From: Sneathiella sp.
GTDB taxonomy: Bacteria > Pseudomonadota > Alphaproteobacteria > Sneathiellales > Sneathiellaceae
Assembly (NCBI GenBank): GCA_021741195.1
Contig: JAIOYL010000015.1
Coordinates: 1 to 33,643, forward strand
Reading direction: 5' to 3'
DNA length: 33,643 nucleotides
A model generated the notes under the pieces. That model was given only the letters and a program-made list of their open reading frames with translations. It was not told where the DNA came from and did not search any database. Both the position numbers and the translations under genes were made by a program. This document shows positions 22,301 to 31,945 of this stretch, piece by piece. Every line of letters starts with the position of its first letter. Position 1 is the first letter of the stretch.

Positions 22301-22408
22301 GTGCCGACGGCCTATACGCTGCTGGCCCGCGACAGATCAAAGGTGATCGGCGCGCCGCAGGCTGAAACCGGTGCATTGACGAACGCGGACGCCGTCCCCG
22401 GCGAATAA
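19316..22408 (+). CDS. RND (HAE1-type) efflux permease
   Basis: MNIFEVFIRRPVFSTVMSLIVILVGLISYLQLTVREYPNIDEPIVSVRTSYPGASAEIIE...; GLVVDDAIVVLENIHRH; GLISKHGILIVQFANQ; 1030 aa. Confidence 0.95.
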   Translation: MNIFEVFIRRPVFSTVMSLIVILVGLISYLQLTVREYPNIDEPIVSVRTSYPGASAEIIETQVTQVLEGSIAGIEGIEIMSSSSKPEESRITVRFRLGVDPDVSASDVRDRVSRVRGRLPAEVEEPVIAKVEADAQSIIYLAFTSDRNTPIEISDYADRYVRDRLQNIPGVAEVRIFGERRYAMRIWLDRARLAAYQLTAQDVEDALRQQNVEVPAGRIESFDREFTVLSKTGLTTPEQFGRIVVKDINGIPVRIRDVARVEIGPQDERRVTRFNGDNAVILGIVKQATANPLDVSIEMRKVLPALTSDLPQGMNVKIAYDKSIFIDRSIEAVYTTIAEAVALVVIVIFFFLRTIRATIIPLVTIPVSLIGAFALMHMLGFSINTLTLLAMVLAIGLVVDDAIVVLENIHRHVEDGMTPVRAAIVGIGEISGAVIAMTLTLAAVYVPVAFSPGRTGSLFSEFALTLAGSVLVSGFVALTLSPMMCSRLLKEHEKHGWFYNLFENGLLAVNRGYRRALEMTLRLRPLVVVIAVLVAASSYFLLTSLKSELAPIEDRGVLFTAGNAPEGSTVNFTSRYAEEFEALLNKIPEVQHNFVIVGSRAVTELISFSQLTPWEDRDRTQMEIVRELQPKLSRITGVRAFANNPGSFGQSARNKPIEFVIQTSESYETLDGYVEKFLGEAEKFPGLINLDSDLRLNTPQIDVEMDRERVADTGAGVLNVGRTLETLLGGRQVTRFNQNGEQYDVIVQMAPDDRRTASDLNDIYVRGRDGTPIQLSNLVTLRETVAPKELNRFNQFRSATITGNIAPGYSLGEGLDALETAARQVLPATARYDFSGESREFKEAGTSLLFVFILALCFIFLVLAAQFESFVDPLIIMLTVPLSMTGALLALNLTGGTLNIYSQVGLVTLIGLISKHGILIVQFANQLQDEGRSLRDSVVEAASLRLRPILMTTGAMVSGAIPLAIAAGAGAESRQQIGWVIVGGMTFGTLLTLFVVPTAYTLLARDRSKVIGAPQAETGALTNADAVPGE

Positions 22409-22421
22409 CGACCGGAACAGT

Positions 22422-22967
22422 TCACAAATTTTTCGTCAACCGGCGAAGTTCCTCCATTTGCTCGCCCTGCACTTTCATAATGATTTCCAGATGCTCGGCC
22501 CGGAGCTGGTCGAGCTTGTCATGCAGGCTCATGATCTCAAGTTCCGCCTTTAAATTCACTTCATAGTCATGGGCGATTTCCACGCGGTCCTTTGCCGCCT
22601 GCCGGTTCTGCGACATCATGATGACCGGCGCCTGTACCGCGGCCAGCATTGACAGGATCAGGTTGAGGAAAATGAAAGGATAGGGATCGAACGCGTCAAC
22701 GCGCGGGAGCAGCCAGACGTTCAACAGAACCCATACCGCCAGAATGATCGCGAACAGGATAATGAAAGCCCAGGAACCGCCGAACGCCGCCACCTGATCC
22801 GCCGTCCGCTGCCCGAATGTGAGGTTTTCGTGAAAGCGATCATTGATATTCTCCGAGATCGCAATCCGTTTCGCCATTCGGCTCAGGATCTTCTGCTCAC
22901 GCGGCGGCAAATCGTCATATCCCTCGTTAAGCAGCCGTTTCGCCAATTCTTTGACATTTCTATCCAT
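22422..22967 (-). CDS. DUF1003-family membrane protein
   Basis: 181 aa; TADQVAAFGGSWAFIILFAIILAVWVLLN...FDPYPFIFLNLILSMLAAVQAPVIMMSQNRQAAKDR. Confidence 0.9.
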   Translation of the reverse strand: MDRNVKELAKRLLNEGYDDLPPREQKILSRMAKRIAISENINDRFHENLTFGQRTADQVAAFGGSWAFIILFAIILAVWVLLNVWLLPRVDAFDPYPFIFLNLILSMLAAVQAPVIMMSQNRQAAKDRVEIAHDYEVNLKAELEIMSLHDKLDQLRAEHLEIIMKVQGEQMEELRRLTKNL

Positions 22968-23034
22968 ACTTTACCTCCCAAAAAATACATGACTGTTCAG
23001 GGTCCGAGACCGTGAGGATCTCCTTCGCAGGATA

Positions 23035-24171
23035 TCAGTCGCAAAAAAAAGCGAGAATTTCCTGCCGCATTGCCAAAGTGTCCTGATAGCCGAGATCGAT
23101 CAGACTGCCGATGAAACCCGGCTCGAACAGCAAATAGCTTTCCAGCAGCCCGACTTTCTCCGATGTGCCCTGGCTCGCCAGTATCCATTTCAGGGCCCGC
23201 GGCATCTCGTGGCGAAAGGCGAGCGCCATTTCCTTGAGATTGCGCGACGGGTTAATCACCAGCGTCTCGATATGCTGCAAGGGAGTGCCTTGCCGCTTCT
23301 CGGCCGGAATAAGCTCGAGCGTCTGGTTAATGCGCTGCAAGCGTTCTATGTCCGCATCCAGATTATCGTGAAATATTGTATCAAGCGCGTAGCCGGCGAG
23401 ATCACCCATCGACGGATAATGATGTTCCCCTCGCGCGGCAACCTCCGCCGCCTGGATCCTGTCGCGAGTGCCGACGATGAGCAGTTTAGTTCCGCCAAGA
23501 TGGATGGCTGGCGCGAGTGGCGAGGTCAGGCGCAATGACCCGTCGCCAAAATATTCATCGCCGATTTTGACCGACGGAAACAGCACCGGCAGCGCCGTCG
23601 ACGCCATGACATGATCAAGGGTCAGCCTACTGTATATCCCGTCCCGGCGTTCCCTGTGCCATTCCCGCTTATGGGACGCCGTTTCGAAAAAGGTTTTAGC
23701 ATTGCCGGTGGAATAACCCGAACAGGTCACACCGATGGAATAGAGTTTTTCGGCGGCGATGGCCCGCGATACCTTGCCGAAATCAATCCCGCGTTCAACA
23801 GAGTGCCACAACGGCGCGTTTTCGAGCAGCGATTTCGGTGTATTCTTCTGCAGATAGGGAATGAATTCCGACAGAAACATCCTGAGACCATTGAACATGA
23901 TCGTCGTCACGCGGGCATCGATGACATCATTTGTATGCAGCCTTCTCCAGAAATTCTCGATCTGCTCCGCCGCCTGTTTGAAGTCATCGAAATGCGACGC
24001 AAGGGCCGCGGCATTGATAGCGCCGACGGAGACGCCCGTGATGACAGGAAACCTGACCTCCTTCTTGCTGGAAAGCTGCGACAGGGCCTTTAACACGCCG
24101 ACCTGGTAAGCGCCTCTCGCGCCGCCCCCAGTCAGGACAATGGCATATCGTGGAATTCCGTTGTTATTCAT
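23035..24171 (-). CDS. Patatin-like phospholipase family protein
   Basis: 378 aa; oxyanion-hole GGGARGAYQVGVLKAL, nucleophile GVSVGAINAAA, catalytic Asp motif FGDGSLRL. Confidence 0.92.
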   Translation of the reverse strand: MNNNGIPRYAIVLTGGGARGAYQVGVLKALSQLSSKKEVRFPVITGVSVGAINAAALASHFDDFKQAAEQIENFWRRLHTNDVIDARVTTIMFNGLRMFLSEFIPYLQKNTPKSLLENAPLWHSVERGIDFGKVSRAIAAEKLYSIGVTCSGYSTGNAKTFFETASHKREWHRERRDGIYSRLTLDHVMASTALPVLFPSVKIGDEYFGDGSLRLTSPLAPAIHLGGTKLLIVGTRDRIQAAEVAARGEHHYPSMGDLAGYALDTIFHDNLDADIERLQRINQTLELIPAEKRQGTPLQHIETLVINPSRNLKEMALAFRHEMPRALKWILASQGTSEKVGLLESYLLFEPGFIGSLIDLGYQDTLAMRQEILAFFCD

Positions 24172-24188
24172 ATTATTTCATTATTTTT

Positions 24189-26216
24189 TTAAACTGCTAC
24201 ATGAATACCAATTTCTATCGTCCGTTCCGGTGGTATGTGGAAATAGGACGACGGCCGGTCGGCGTTGCGATGCAGGAAACTGTAGATGCTGTTCCGCCAG
24301 TTGGCCATACCGGCATCGGGACCACTCGGAACGATGGTCTCTTTCATGAGCACATAGGTCATGTCCCCGGTCTCAATCGGCAGGCCCTGCCGGGTCGCCA
24401 GAGAAAGTGCAATCGGCACGTTGATCGGCTGGACAAACCCGTATTTGACTTTCATGGCATAAACGTCGGGAGCGATCAACTCGACGGTCAATCGTTCCGA
24501 CGCCGGGACATGCGGCTCCTGTTCAATAACCACCTGAAGCAAAATGATGGTTTTCGGCACGGAATGCAGGCGTTCGATCATATGATGCAGCGCAGCGGGC
24601 GCATAGTTACCGCCGGCTCTAGTAAAGAAAACGGCAATCCCCTCAGGCCTTGTGATTTCCAGATGCGCGAGCAGCGTCGGAACATCCTCGATATCCGGCT
24701 GCCTGGCAAGCAACTGTTCGAGCTGGATCGACTGGCCCTTGCGCCAGGTCGTCATCAGGAAGAAAATCAGGGCGCCGGCGACGATCGGATACCAGCCCCC
24801 TTGCGGCACTTTGGTCATGCTGGTAAGCCAGAAGGCGATATCGACCGGCAGGAAGACAATGGCCATCGCGGCAACCAGAAAAAGACTCCTCTTCCAGCGC
24901 ACGGCAAGCGCCATGATCAGAACGGTGGTGATCATCATATCGGTTGAAATGGCGACACCATAGGCCGAGGCAAGGTTCGACGACGAGCGGAACGCGATCA
25001 CTAGCGCAATCGTGACAATCATCAAAATCCAGTTCACTGCCGGAACATAGATCTGGCCAAATTCTTCATTGCTGGTCTGGATGACCTGCAGGCGCGGCAG
25101 CTGGCCGAGGTTGATTGCCTGCCGGGTCAGGGAAAATACGCCGGAAATCACGGCCTGACTGGCAATGATGGTTGCCAGCGTGGACAGGGCAACCAGCGGG
25201 TAAAGGGCCCAGTCCGGTGCCAGATGAAAAAAGGGATGGGTAATTTCCCCGAAATTCGAGAGAACAAGAGCTCCCTGCCCGAAATAATTAAGCACAAGAC
25301 ATGGCAGCACCAGACCAAACCACGCAAGCCGGATCGGCCCCGGACCAAAATGCCCCATATCGGCGTAAAGCGTTTCACCGCCGGTCACCGCCAGGAACAC
25401 CGCTCCCAGCACCAGAAAGGCGAGATGCGGCTCCCGCGCCATAAAATCTAGCGCCCAGGTGGGATCGAGAGCCTTTAAAACAGTCGGTTCATTAAATATA
25501 CCGACCGCCCCCAGAAGGCCGAGAACAAAAAACCAGACCAGCATCACCGGGCCGAACAAACCGCCGATCTTGGCGGTGCCGCGACTTTGTATGGAAAAGA
25601 GCGAGATCAGAATAATAACGGCGGCCGGGACGATAAACGGCTGGAACGCCGTCGTGGCGATTTCCAGACCTTCCAGCGCGCTCAGCACTGAAATCGCGGG
25701 CGTTATCGTGCCGTCGCCATAAAGGAGCGATGCGCCAAACAGACCAAGTGAAATCAGGATAAAGCGGCCAGTTCCCGCCTTCGCCGTTTTCGGGTTAAAC
25801 AGCGATGCGAGCGCCACAATGCCGCCCTCCCCCTTGTTGCTCACCCGCATGACCACATGCAGGTATTTGATGCTGATCACGATGATAAGCGACCAGACAA
25901 TCATCGACAGAACACCGAGAATATGCGCTTCTGTCACGGCAAGGGGAACATCGCCACGAAAACTCTGACGAAAGGCATAGAGCGGGCTGGTTCCGATGTC
26001 CCCATACACTATTCCAAGCGCGGCTAGGCTCAAGCCAAGTTTCCGCCGGTCCGGTTTTGGCGGAGATTCTTCAGGCGCAACTGATGTTGTCTTATCCACA
26101 GGACGTCCCTCCAATGCAAACCGGGCCAGGCCTTCAGTATTAACATACTGATATCGTTTTACCTTCTTATCAACGGACAATAAAGGAACGATTTGGCGAG
26201 GATGGGAAGCCGTCAA
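24189..26216 (-). CDS. kup: Kup-family potassium uptake protein
   Basis: 675 aa; LGLSLAALGIVYGDIGTSPLYAFRQSF; KGEGGIVALASL; GDGTITPAISVLSALEGLE; ADMGHFGPGPIRLAWF. Exact start uncertain (about 55 residues precede the conserved core). Confidence 0.92.
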   Translation of the reverse strand: MTASHPRQIVPLLSVDKKVKRYQYVNTEGLARFALEGRPVDKTTSVAPEESPPKPDRRKLGLSLAALGIVYGDIGTSPLYAFRQSFRGDVPLAVTEAHILGVLSMIVWSLIIVISIKYLHVVMRVSNKGEGGIVALASLFNPKTAKAGTGRFILISLGLFGASLLYGDGTITPAISVLSALEGLEIATTAFQPFIVPAAVIILISLFSIQSRGTAKIGGLFGPVMLVWFFVLGLLGAVGIFNEPTVLKALDPTWALDFMAREPHLAFLVLGAVFLAVTGGETLYADMGHFGPGPIRLAWFGLVLPCLVLNYFGQGALVLSNFGEITHPFFHLAPDWALYPLVALSTLATIIASQAVISGVFSLTRQAINLGQLPRLQVIQTSNEEFGQIYVPAVNWILMIVTIALVIAFRSSSNLASAYGVAISTDMMITTVLIMALAVRWKRSLFLVAAMAIVFLPVDIAFWLTSMTKVPQGGWYPIVAGALIFFLMTTWRKGQSIQLEQLLARQPDIEDVPTLLAHLEITRPEGIAVFFTRAGGNYAPAALHHMIERLHSVPKTIILLQVVIEQEPHVPASERLTVELIAPDVYAMKVKYGFVQPINVPIALSLATRQGLPIETGDMTYVLMKETIVPSGPDAGMANWRNSIYSFLHRNADRPSSYFHIPPERTIEIGIHVAV

Positions 26217-26312
26217 TTTGCGCCGTTGTTCGCGACTGGTGCTAAATTTGTTGGCATTCTTCCGCCGTCCTTAATATGCTCAAATTAAAACAATGAAGAA
26301 AAGGACAGGGAC

Positions 26313-27902
26313 GTGACATTAATTTCCTCGATTGAACAATCTCATAAAGTCATGGTCGAAGGCCGGGATGTACCGTGGCTGCTCAACCAGTGGGCGGAGC
26401 GCACCCCGGACAAGCCATTCATGATCTGGGAGCCCTTTGACGGCGAAAGCCGGACATTTTCCTACGCTGAATTCAGCGGGAAAGTGAAGAGAGTGGCGGC
26501 AGCCCTTCATACACGGGGCGTTGCGCTGGGTGATCGGGTGCTGCTGCATCTCGATAACAGCCCGGAATTCGTCATCTCCTGGTTCGCTTGCGCCCATATC
26601 GGCGCGGTTGCCGTTTCGACCAACACCCGGTCGGTGGCCCGTGACATGATCTATTTCGCCGATCACGCCGGCGTTGCCGCGGCAATCACCCAGCCGTCTT
26701 TTGCGCGGCTGGTCCATGAGTCAGCGCCGAATATCAAATTCCTCGCGGTGACGGATAACGATGCCGGCAGCCCGGCCCCGATCCCGGACGATATCCCGCA
26801 TATCCCGTTCGCCAGCCTCCTGAATGAGAAAAGCGATTGCCCGCTTCGTCCCGCCGATCCCTTCGCCAATCTCGGCGTGCAATTCACGTCCGGAACGACG
26901 TCACGGCCCAAGGCGGTCCTCTGGACCCATGCCAACGCGATCTGGGGGGCGCAAATGAATGCGGCGCATATGCGGCTCTCGGGCGACGACATCACCCTCG
27001 CCTTCCTGCCGCTCTTTCATACCAATGCCCAGTCCTATTCGATGCTGGGAAGCCTGTGGGTTGGCGGCACCATGGTCGTGCAGCCGAAATTCTCCGCCTC
27101 GCGCTTCTGGGAAGTAGCCCGGCGGCATAACTGCACCTGGTGCTCTTTGATCCCCTTCTGCGTCAAGGCGCTGCTGGCGCAGGATCCGCCGCCGGATCAC
27201 AGCTTTCGTTTCTGGGGGCCTGCCATCCGCATGACGGAAGTCGAGGAGGCCTATGGCATCAGGACCTATGGCTGGTGGGGCATGACGGAGACCATCACGC
27301 AAGGGATCGTCGGCGATATTGATCATCCCGGCCCCGCACGCGGCATTGGCCGGGTATCTCCGGGCTATGATATCGAGATCCGCAATCCCGACGGCGGGTA
27401 TATCATGCCCGGCGAGCGAGGACTGCTCTATATCCGCGGTGTGCGCGGGGTGAGCATGTTCAAGGAATATTTCCGTAATCCCGAGGCCAATGCCAAGGCG
27501 TTTGACAAAGACGGCTGGTTCGAAACCGGCGATGTCATTCTCATGGACGAAGCCGGAAACCTCTATTTCGGCGACCGCGAGAAAGACATGCTGAAGGTTG
27601 GCGCTGAAAATGTCGCGGCATCGGAAATCGAGTCGGTTATTTTGGAGACCGGCTGGGTCAATGAATGCGCCGTCGTCGGCCAGAAGCACTATATGCTCGA
27701 CGAAGTACCGGTCGTTTTCGTGACGCGAAATGCTGCGGCGCCGGACGACCTCAAGGAATGCCTCATCGCCGCCTGCAAGGCAAATCTCGCCGATTTCAAG
27801 GTTGTCCGCGATGTGATTATTATCGACGAATTCCCTCGCTCAACACTGGAGAAAATCGCCAAGAAGGAGCTGCGCGAGAGACTGCCCGCGATCGAGGCGT
27901 AA
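26313..27902 (+). CDS. AMP-forming acyl-CoA ligase (CaiC/fatty acyl-CoA ligase-like)
   Basis: 529 aa, GTG start after AAGGACAGGG; QFTSGTTSRPKAVLWTHAN, YGWWGMTET, GWFETGDVILMDEAGNLYFGDREKDMLKVGAENVAASEIE. Confidence 0.9.
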   Translation: MTLISSIEQSHKVMVEGRDVPWLLNQWAERTPDKPFMIWEPFDGESRTFSYAEFSGKVKRVAAALHTRGVALGDRVLLHLDNSPEFVISWFACAHIGAVAVSTNTRSVARDMIYFADHAGVAAAITQPSFARLVHESAPNIKFLAVTDNDAGSPAPIPDDIPHIPFASLLNEKSDCPLRPADPFANLGVQFTSGTTSRPKAVLWTHANAIWGAQMNAAHMRLSGDDITLAFLPLFHTNAQSYSMLGSLWVGGTMVVQPKFSASRFWEVARRHNCTWCSLIPFCVKALLAQDPPPDHSFRFWGPAIRMTEVEEAYGIRTYGWWGMTETITQGIVGDIDHPGPARGIGRVSPGYDIEIRNPDGGYIMPGERGLLYIRGVRGVSMFKEYFRNPEANAKAFDKDGWFETGDVILMDEAGNLYFGDREKDMLKVGAENVAASEIESVILETGWVNECAVVGQKHYMLDEVPVVFVTRNAAAPDDLKECLIAACKANLADFKVVRDVIIIDEFPRSTLEKIAKKELRERLPAIEA

Positions 27903-27914
27903 AGGCGACTTTCG

Positions 27915-27956
27915 AAGGTAAACGACCAGCAGACGCTGTCCGCCGCTTGCCTTTTT
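27915..27956 (+). terminator. Rho-independent terminator candidate downstream of the first CoA ligase
   Basis: AAGGTAAACG (27915-27924) pairs with CGCTTGCCTT (27944-27953) with one wobble and one mismatch, enclosing inner hairpin CAGC-AGAC-GCTG; a T run follows. Confidence 0.45.
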
Positions 27957-28096
27957 GACCCTGTTATTCCGGCATATGGAAAACTCAAGCCACGAGCCAT
28001 ACAGCGCCAAAGTTAACGTGACAAGGCTTTGGCAAATGAGGCAAGCTGGCGCAAAATTCCGCAAATAGTATGGAACTAAGAAGAGAGACACCTCCT

Positions 28097-29617
28097 ATGC
28101 CTGCCGCCAAGACACTGAACGAATTGCTGCAAATCGGGAAGGACGGCGCACCAGCCATCGGCGCCCCTGACCGCCAGCCCCTGACCTATTCCGGCCTTCG
28201 CGCACTGGCGGCGAAAACGGTGGCACGGTTGAACGAGCTTGGGATCGGCAGGAACGACCGCGTCGCCATCGTGCTCCCGAACGGGCCGGAAATGGCCACC
28301 GCTTTTGTGACCATCGGATGCGGGGCGACGACCGCGCCGCTCAATCCCGACTACAAGGCCGACGAATTCGAATTCTATCTCTCGGACCTGAAGGCAAAAG
28401 CCCTTGTCGTCATGGCGGGCAGCACAAGCCCGGCGGTTGATGTCGCGAAGAAGATCGGGGTTGCTGTCATCCAGCTTAACGTCGCCGACGGCGCGGCCGC
28501 AGGCGATTTCGAGCTTGTAGCCACGTCTCTTGGCACGGCGGCAACGCCGGGCATCGCGGCCACCGACGATGTCGCGCTGATCCTGCATACCTCTGGCACG
28601 ACCTCGCGGCCGAAAATTGTCCCGCTCAGCCAAACCAATGTCTGCGCCTCGGGTCGCAATATCGCCCGCTCGCTGAAACTCGAAGCCGGTGACAAATGCC
28701 TGAACGTCATGCCGCTCTTTCACATCCACGGCCTGATCGCGGCGGTTCTTTCCTCGCTTCAGGCAGGCGCAAGCGTCACCTGTACGCCAGGGTTCAATGC
28801 GCTTAAATTCTTCGGCTGGCTCGACGAGGAGAAACCGACCTGGTACACGGCGGTGCCGACCATGCATCAGGCCATTCTCGCCCGTGGTCCGCGCAATGCC
28901 GACATCCTTGCGCGGACGCAACTGCGCCTCGCCCGCTCCTCCTCCGCCTCCCTGCCGCCGCAGGTCATGAAATCGCTCGAGGAAATGTGGCGCTGCCCGG
29001 TGATCGAAGCCTATGGCATGACCGAGGCCGCGCATCAGATGGCCGCCAACCCGCTGCCACCCGCCAAACGCGTTCCGGGCAGCGTCGGCGTCGCCTCGGG
29101 ACCGGAAGTCGCCATCATGTCAGAGGACGGGACCCTGCTCAGCGCCGGGGACACCGGTGAAATCGTTATTCGCGGCGACAATGTGACGAAAGGCTATGAG
29201 AATAATCCCAGTGCGAATGCCGAGGCCTTCACCAACGGATGGTTCCGCACTGGCGATCAAGGCGTCATGACATCGGATGGCTATATCTCAATTACCGGCC
29301 GGCTGAAGGAGATTATCAACCGCGGCGGCGAAAAGATATCCCCACGCGAGGTCGATGAGGTTCTGCCCAACCATCCCGCCGTCGAACAGGTCGTGACCTT
29401 CGCCATCCCCCATGACAAGCTTGGCGAGGATGTCGCCGCAGCCGCCGTCCTGAAAGAGGGCCAAAGCGTGACCGAAGCCGAGCTTCGGGAGTTCGCCGCG
29501 AAAAGCCTCGCCGCCTTCAAGGTGCCGCGCAGTATCACCCTGTTGAAAGAAATCCCGAAGGGCGCGACGGGAAAGCTGCAACGCATCGGCATGGCCGAGA
29601 AACTGGGGTTGGTATGA
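28097..29617 (+). CDS. AMP-forming CoA ligase, oxalate-CoA ligase (AAE3/Pcs60)-like
   Basis: LILHTSGTTSRPKIVPLSQTNV, MPLFHIHGLIAAVLSSLQAGASVTCTPGF, PTWYTAVPTMHQAIL, EAYGMTEAAHQMAANPLPP, GRLKEIINRGGEKISPREVDEVLPNHPAVEQVVTFAIPHDKLGEDVAAA. Start could instead be 28070. Confidence 0.88.
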   Translation: MPAAKTLNELLQIGKDGAPAIGAPDRQPLTYSGLRALAAKTVARLNELGIGRNDRVAIVLPNGPEMATAFVTIGCGATTAPLNPDYKADEFEFYLSDLKAKALVVMAGSTSPAVDVAKKIGVAVIQLNVADGAAAGDFELVATSLGTAATPGIAATDDVALILHTSGTTSRPKIVPLSQTNVCASGRNIARSLKLEAGDKCLNVMPLFHIHGLIAAVLSSLQAGASVTCTPGFNALKFFGWLDEEKPTWYTAVPTMHQAILARGPRNADILARTQLRLARSSSASLPPQVMKSLEEMWRCPVIEAYGMTEAAHQMAANPLPPAKRVPGSVGVASGPEVAIMSEDGTLLSAGDTGEIVIRGDNVTKGYENNPSANAEAFTNGWFRTGDQGVMTSDGYISITGRLKEIINRGGEKISPREVDEVLPNHPAVEQVVTFAIPHDKLGEDVAAAAVLKEGQSVTEAELREFAAKSLAAFKVPRSITLLKEIPKGATGKLQRIGMAEKLGLV

Positions 29618-30597
29618 TGCGGGTTTGTATTTACGGTGCGGGCGCCATCGGCGGCCTGGTGGGTGGTTTGCTGGCGCGAAAAGGCGATGCCGAGATTTCC
29701 CTGATCGCGCGCGGGCCGCATCTCGCCGCCATTCGCGAAAACGGCCTGACAGTTGAAGGAACTGACGAGACTTTTGTGATCGACAATATCCGCGCGACGG
29801 ACAATCCGGCCGAGCTTGGGCCGCAGGATTATGTCATCATCGCCCTCAAGGCCCATTCCGTTTCCGCCATCGTCGATCAGATGCAGCCCTTGCTGGGCCC
29901 GGATACTGCTGTCGTCACGGCGCAGAATGGTGTCCCCTGGTGGTATTTCTACGGCGTCGAGGGCAGCGACCGGAACAAGCGGATCAAGGCCGTCGATCCG
30001 ACTGGCAAAATCTGGGACACAATCGGACCCGAACGCGCCATCGGATCGGTCGTCTATCAGGCGGCGGAGGTAGCTCGCCCCGGCGTCATCGCCCATATGG
30101 CCGGCGACCGTTTTCCAGTCGGCGAGCCGACGGGTGAGCGCACGGCACGCGTCAAGGAACTTTCCAGGCTGCTGATCGCGGCGGGCCTGAAAGCGCCGGT
30201 GCGAACGGATATCCGGTCCGATATCTGGGTCAAGCTCTGGGGCAATCTCAGCTTTAATCCAATATCTGCGCTAACTGGCGCAACCCTCAATAAAATATGC
30301 GAAAACCCGGAGACTCGGTTACTTGCGAAAACCATGATGCTTGAAGCGCAGGCCATTGGCGAATCCCTTGGCATCGTCTATCCGATCGATGTCGATAAAA
30401 GGATTGAGGGTGCGGCGGGCGTGGGCGCCCATAAAACCTCCATGCTGGTCGATCTGGAAAGCGGCCGCCCCATGGAGATTGATGCGCTGGTGAGCTCGGT
30501 GCAGGAGCTCGGGATTATCACCGGTCATAAAACGCCGACCATCGATACAGTCGCCGCCCTCCTCAAGCAAAAGGCGACGCTGCTCGGCTGCTATTGA
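29614..30597 (+). CDS. Ketopantoate reductase family protein (2-dehydropantoate 2-reductase)
   Basis: 327 aa; MRVCIYGAGAIGGLVGGLLARKG Rossmann motif; TAQNGVPWW; KLWGNLSFNPISALTGATL; 4-bp overlap with the preceding ligase gene. Confidence 0.88.
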   Translation: MMRVCIYGAGAIGGLVGGLLARKGDAEISLIARGPHLAAIRENGLTVEGTDETFVIDNIRATDNPAELGPQDYVIIALKAHSVSAIVDQMQPLLGPDTAVVTAQNGVPWWYFYGVEGSDRNKRIKAVDPTGKIWDTIGPERAIGSVVYQAAEVARPGVIAHMAGDRFPVGEPTGERTARVKELSRLLIAAGLKAPVRTDIRSDIWVKLWGNLSFNPISALTGATLNKICENPETRLLAKTMMLEAQAIGESLGIVYPIDVDKRIEGAAGVGAHKTSMLVDLESGRPMEIDALVSSVQELGIITGHKTPTIDTVAALLKQKATLLGCY

Positions 30598-30598
30598 C

Positions 30599-30659
30599 CT
30601 GTACCGTCTCCCCGGAACGACTCATTGCCATTGACGCTAAACGGCCGGGAAGCGTACAG
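30599..30659. other. Imperfect long inverted repeat between the ketopantoate reductase-like and thiolase genes
   Basis: CTGTACCGTCTCCCCGG (30599-30615) versus CCGGGAAGCGTACAG (30645-30659), whose reverse complement is CTGTACGCTTCCCGG. Confidence 0.4.
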
Positions 30660-30724
30660 TGGCGTCTTTAATGTCGCCTAAATAATTTGAACCCCGCAAG
30701 AGTTCCCGATCAGGAGAAATGGCA

Positions 30725-31933
30725 ATGACAGAAGCCGCCTTTATTTATGACGCCATACGCACGCCCCGCTCAAAAGGCAAGGCGGATGGCACGCTCAACG
30801 AAGTCAAACCGATACAGCTGGTGACGACGCTGCTGAAAGAAATGCAGCAGCGCCACGACCTTGACACATCGCGCGTTGACGACGTCCTGCTCGGCTGCGT
30901 GATGCCGGTCAAGGAACAGGGGGCGGTGCTGCCGAAAGTTGCGCTGCAGGTCGCTGGCTGGGACGAGAGCGTTGCAGGCGCGCAGGTCAACCGCTTCTGC
31001 GCCTCCGGCCTTGATACCTTCAACACGGCGGCGGCAAAGGTCGCCAGCGGCTGGGAGGATCTTGTCTGCGCCGGCGGATATGAGAGCATGAGCCGCGTTC
31101 CCATGGGAAGCGACGGCGGCCCCTTCGCGGAAGACCCTGAAACGGTCATTCAGACAGGCTTCGTCCCGCAAGGGATTGGCGCCGATCTGATCGCCACCAT
31201 CGAGGGCTGGTCCCGCGATGATGTCGATGAGTTTGCCGTCCGCAGCCAGAAACTGGCGGCACAGGCCCGCGACAACGGCTGGTTCGACAGATCAGTCGTT
31301 CCGGTGCGCGACGAAAATGGCATCATCATTCTGGAACGTGACGACTTTATCAAACCCGACACCGATATGCAGACCCTTGGTGGCCTGAAGGCGAGTTTTT
31401 CAGGTCCGGGCGCCATGGGGTATGACGCCATCGCGCTCGCCCGCTATCCACATGTCGAGCGGATCAACCATGTCCATACACCGGGCAATTCATCCGGCAT
31501 CGTCGACGGCGCGTCGCTGGTAATGGTCGGCAACGAGAAGGTCGGCAGGGAACTTGGCCTCACGCCGCGTGGACGGGTCGTTTCTATCGCGCTGACGGCG
31601 ACGGACCCGACGATCATGCTGATCGGACCCGGCCCCGCGTCCAGGAAGGCGCTGGAAAAGGCGGGCCTGACCATTGATGATATCGATCTTGTCGAGATTA
31701 ACGAGGCCTTCGCCTCCGTCGCCTTGCGCCTGCAGCGCGATCTCAATGTACCGGATGAAAAGCTCAATGTCGTCGGCGGCGCCATCGCCATGGGCCATCC
31801 GCTTGGCGCGACGGGCGGCTGCCTAGTGTCTACCATGCTGGATGAGCTCGAGCGCCGCAATCTCAAGCGCGCCCTGATGTGCATGTGCGTCGGCGGCGGC
31901 ATGGGTATCGCTTCCATCATTGAACGCGTGTAA
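30725..31933 (+). CDS. Thiolase / acetyl-CoA C-acyltransferase
   Basis: 402 aa; [62 protein letters not shown] upstream of 30725. Confidence 0.93.
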   Translation: MTEAAFIYDAIRTPRSKGKADGTLNEVKPIQLVTTLLKEMQQRHDLDTSRVDDVLLGCVMPVKEQGAVLPKVALQVAGWDESVAGAQVNRFCASGLDTFNTAAAKVASGWEDLVCAGGYESMSRVPMGSDGGPFAEDPETVIQTGFVPQGIGADLIATIEGWSRDDVDEFAVRSQKLAAQARDNGWFDRSVVPVRDENGIIILERDDFIKPDTDMQTLGGLKASFSGPGAMGYDAIALARYPHVERINHVHTPGNSSGIVDGASLVMVGNEKVGRELGLTPRGRVVSIALTATDPTIMLIGPGPASRKALEKAGLTIDDIDLVEINEAFASVALRLQRDLNVPDEKLNVVGGAIAMGHPLGATGGCLVSTMLDELERRNLKRALMCMCVGGGMGIASIIERV

Positions 31934-31945
31934 GGGAGCGAACTC

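Noticed and set aside
30630-30642. TTGACGCTAAAC as a fourth FNR-like box upstream of the thiolase gene
   Set aside because: The second half-site does not match TCAA.
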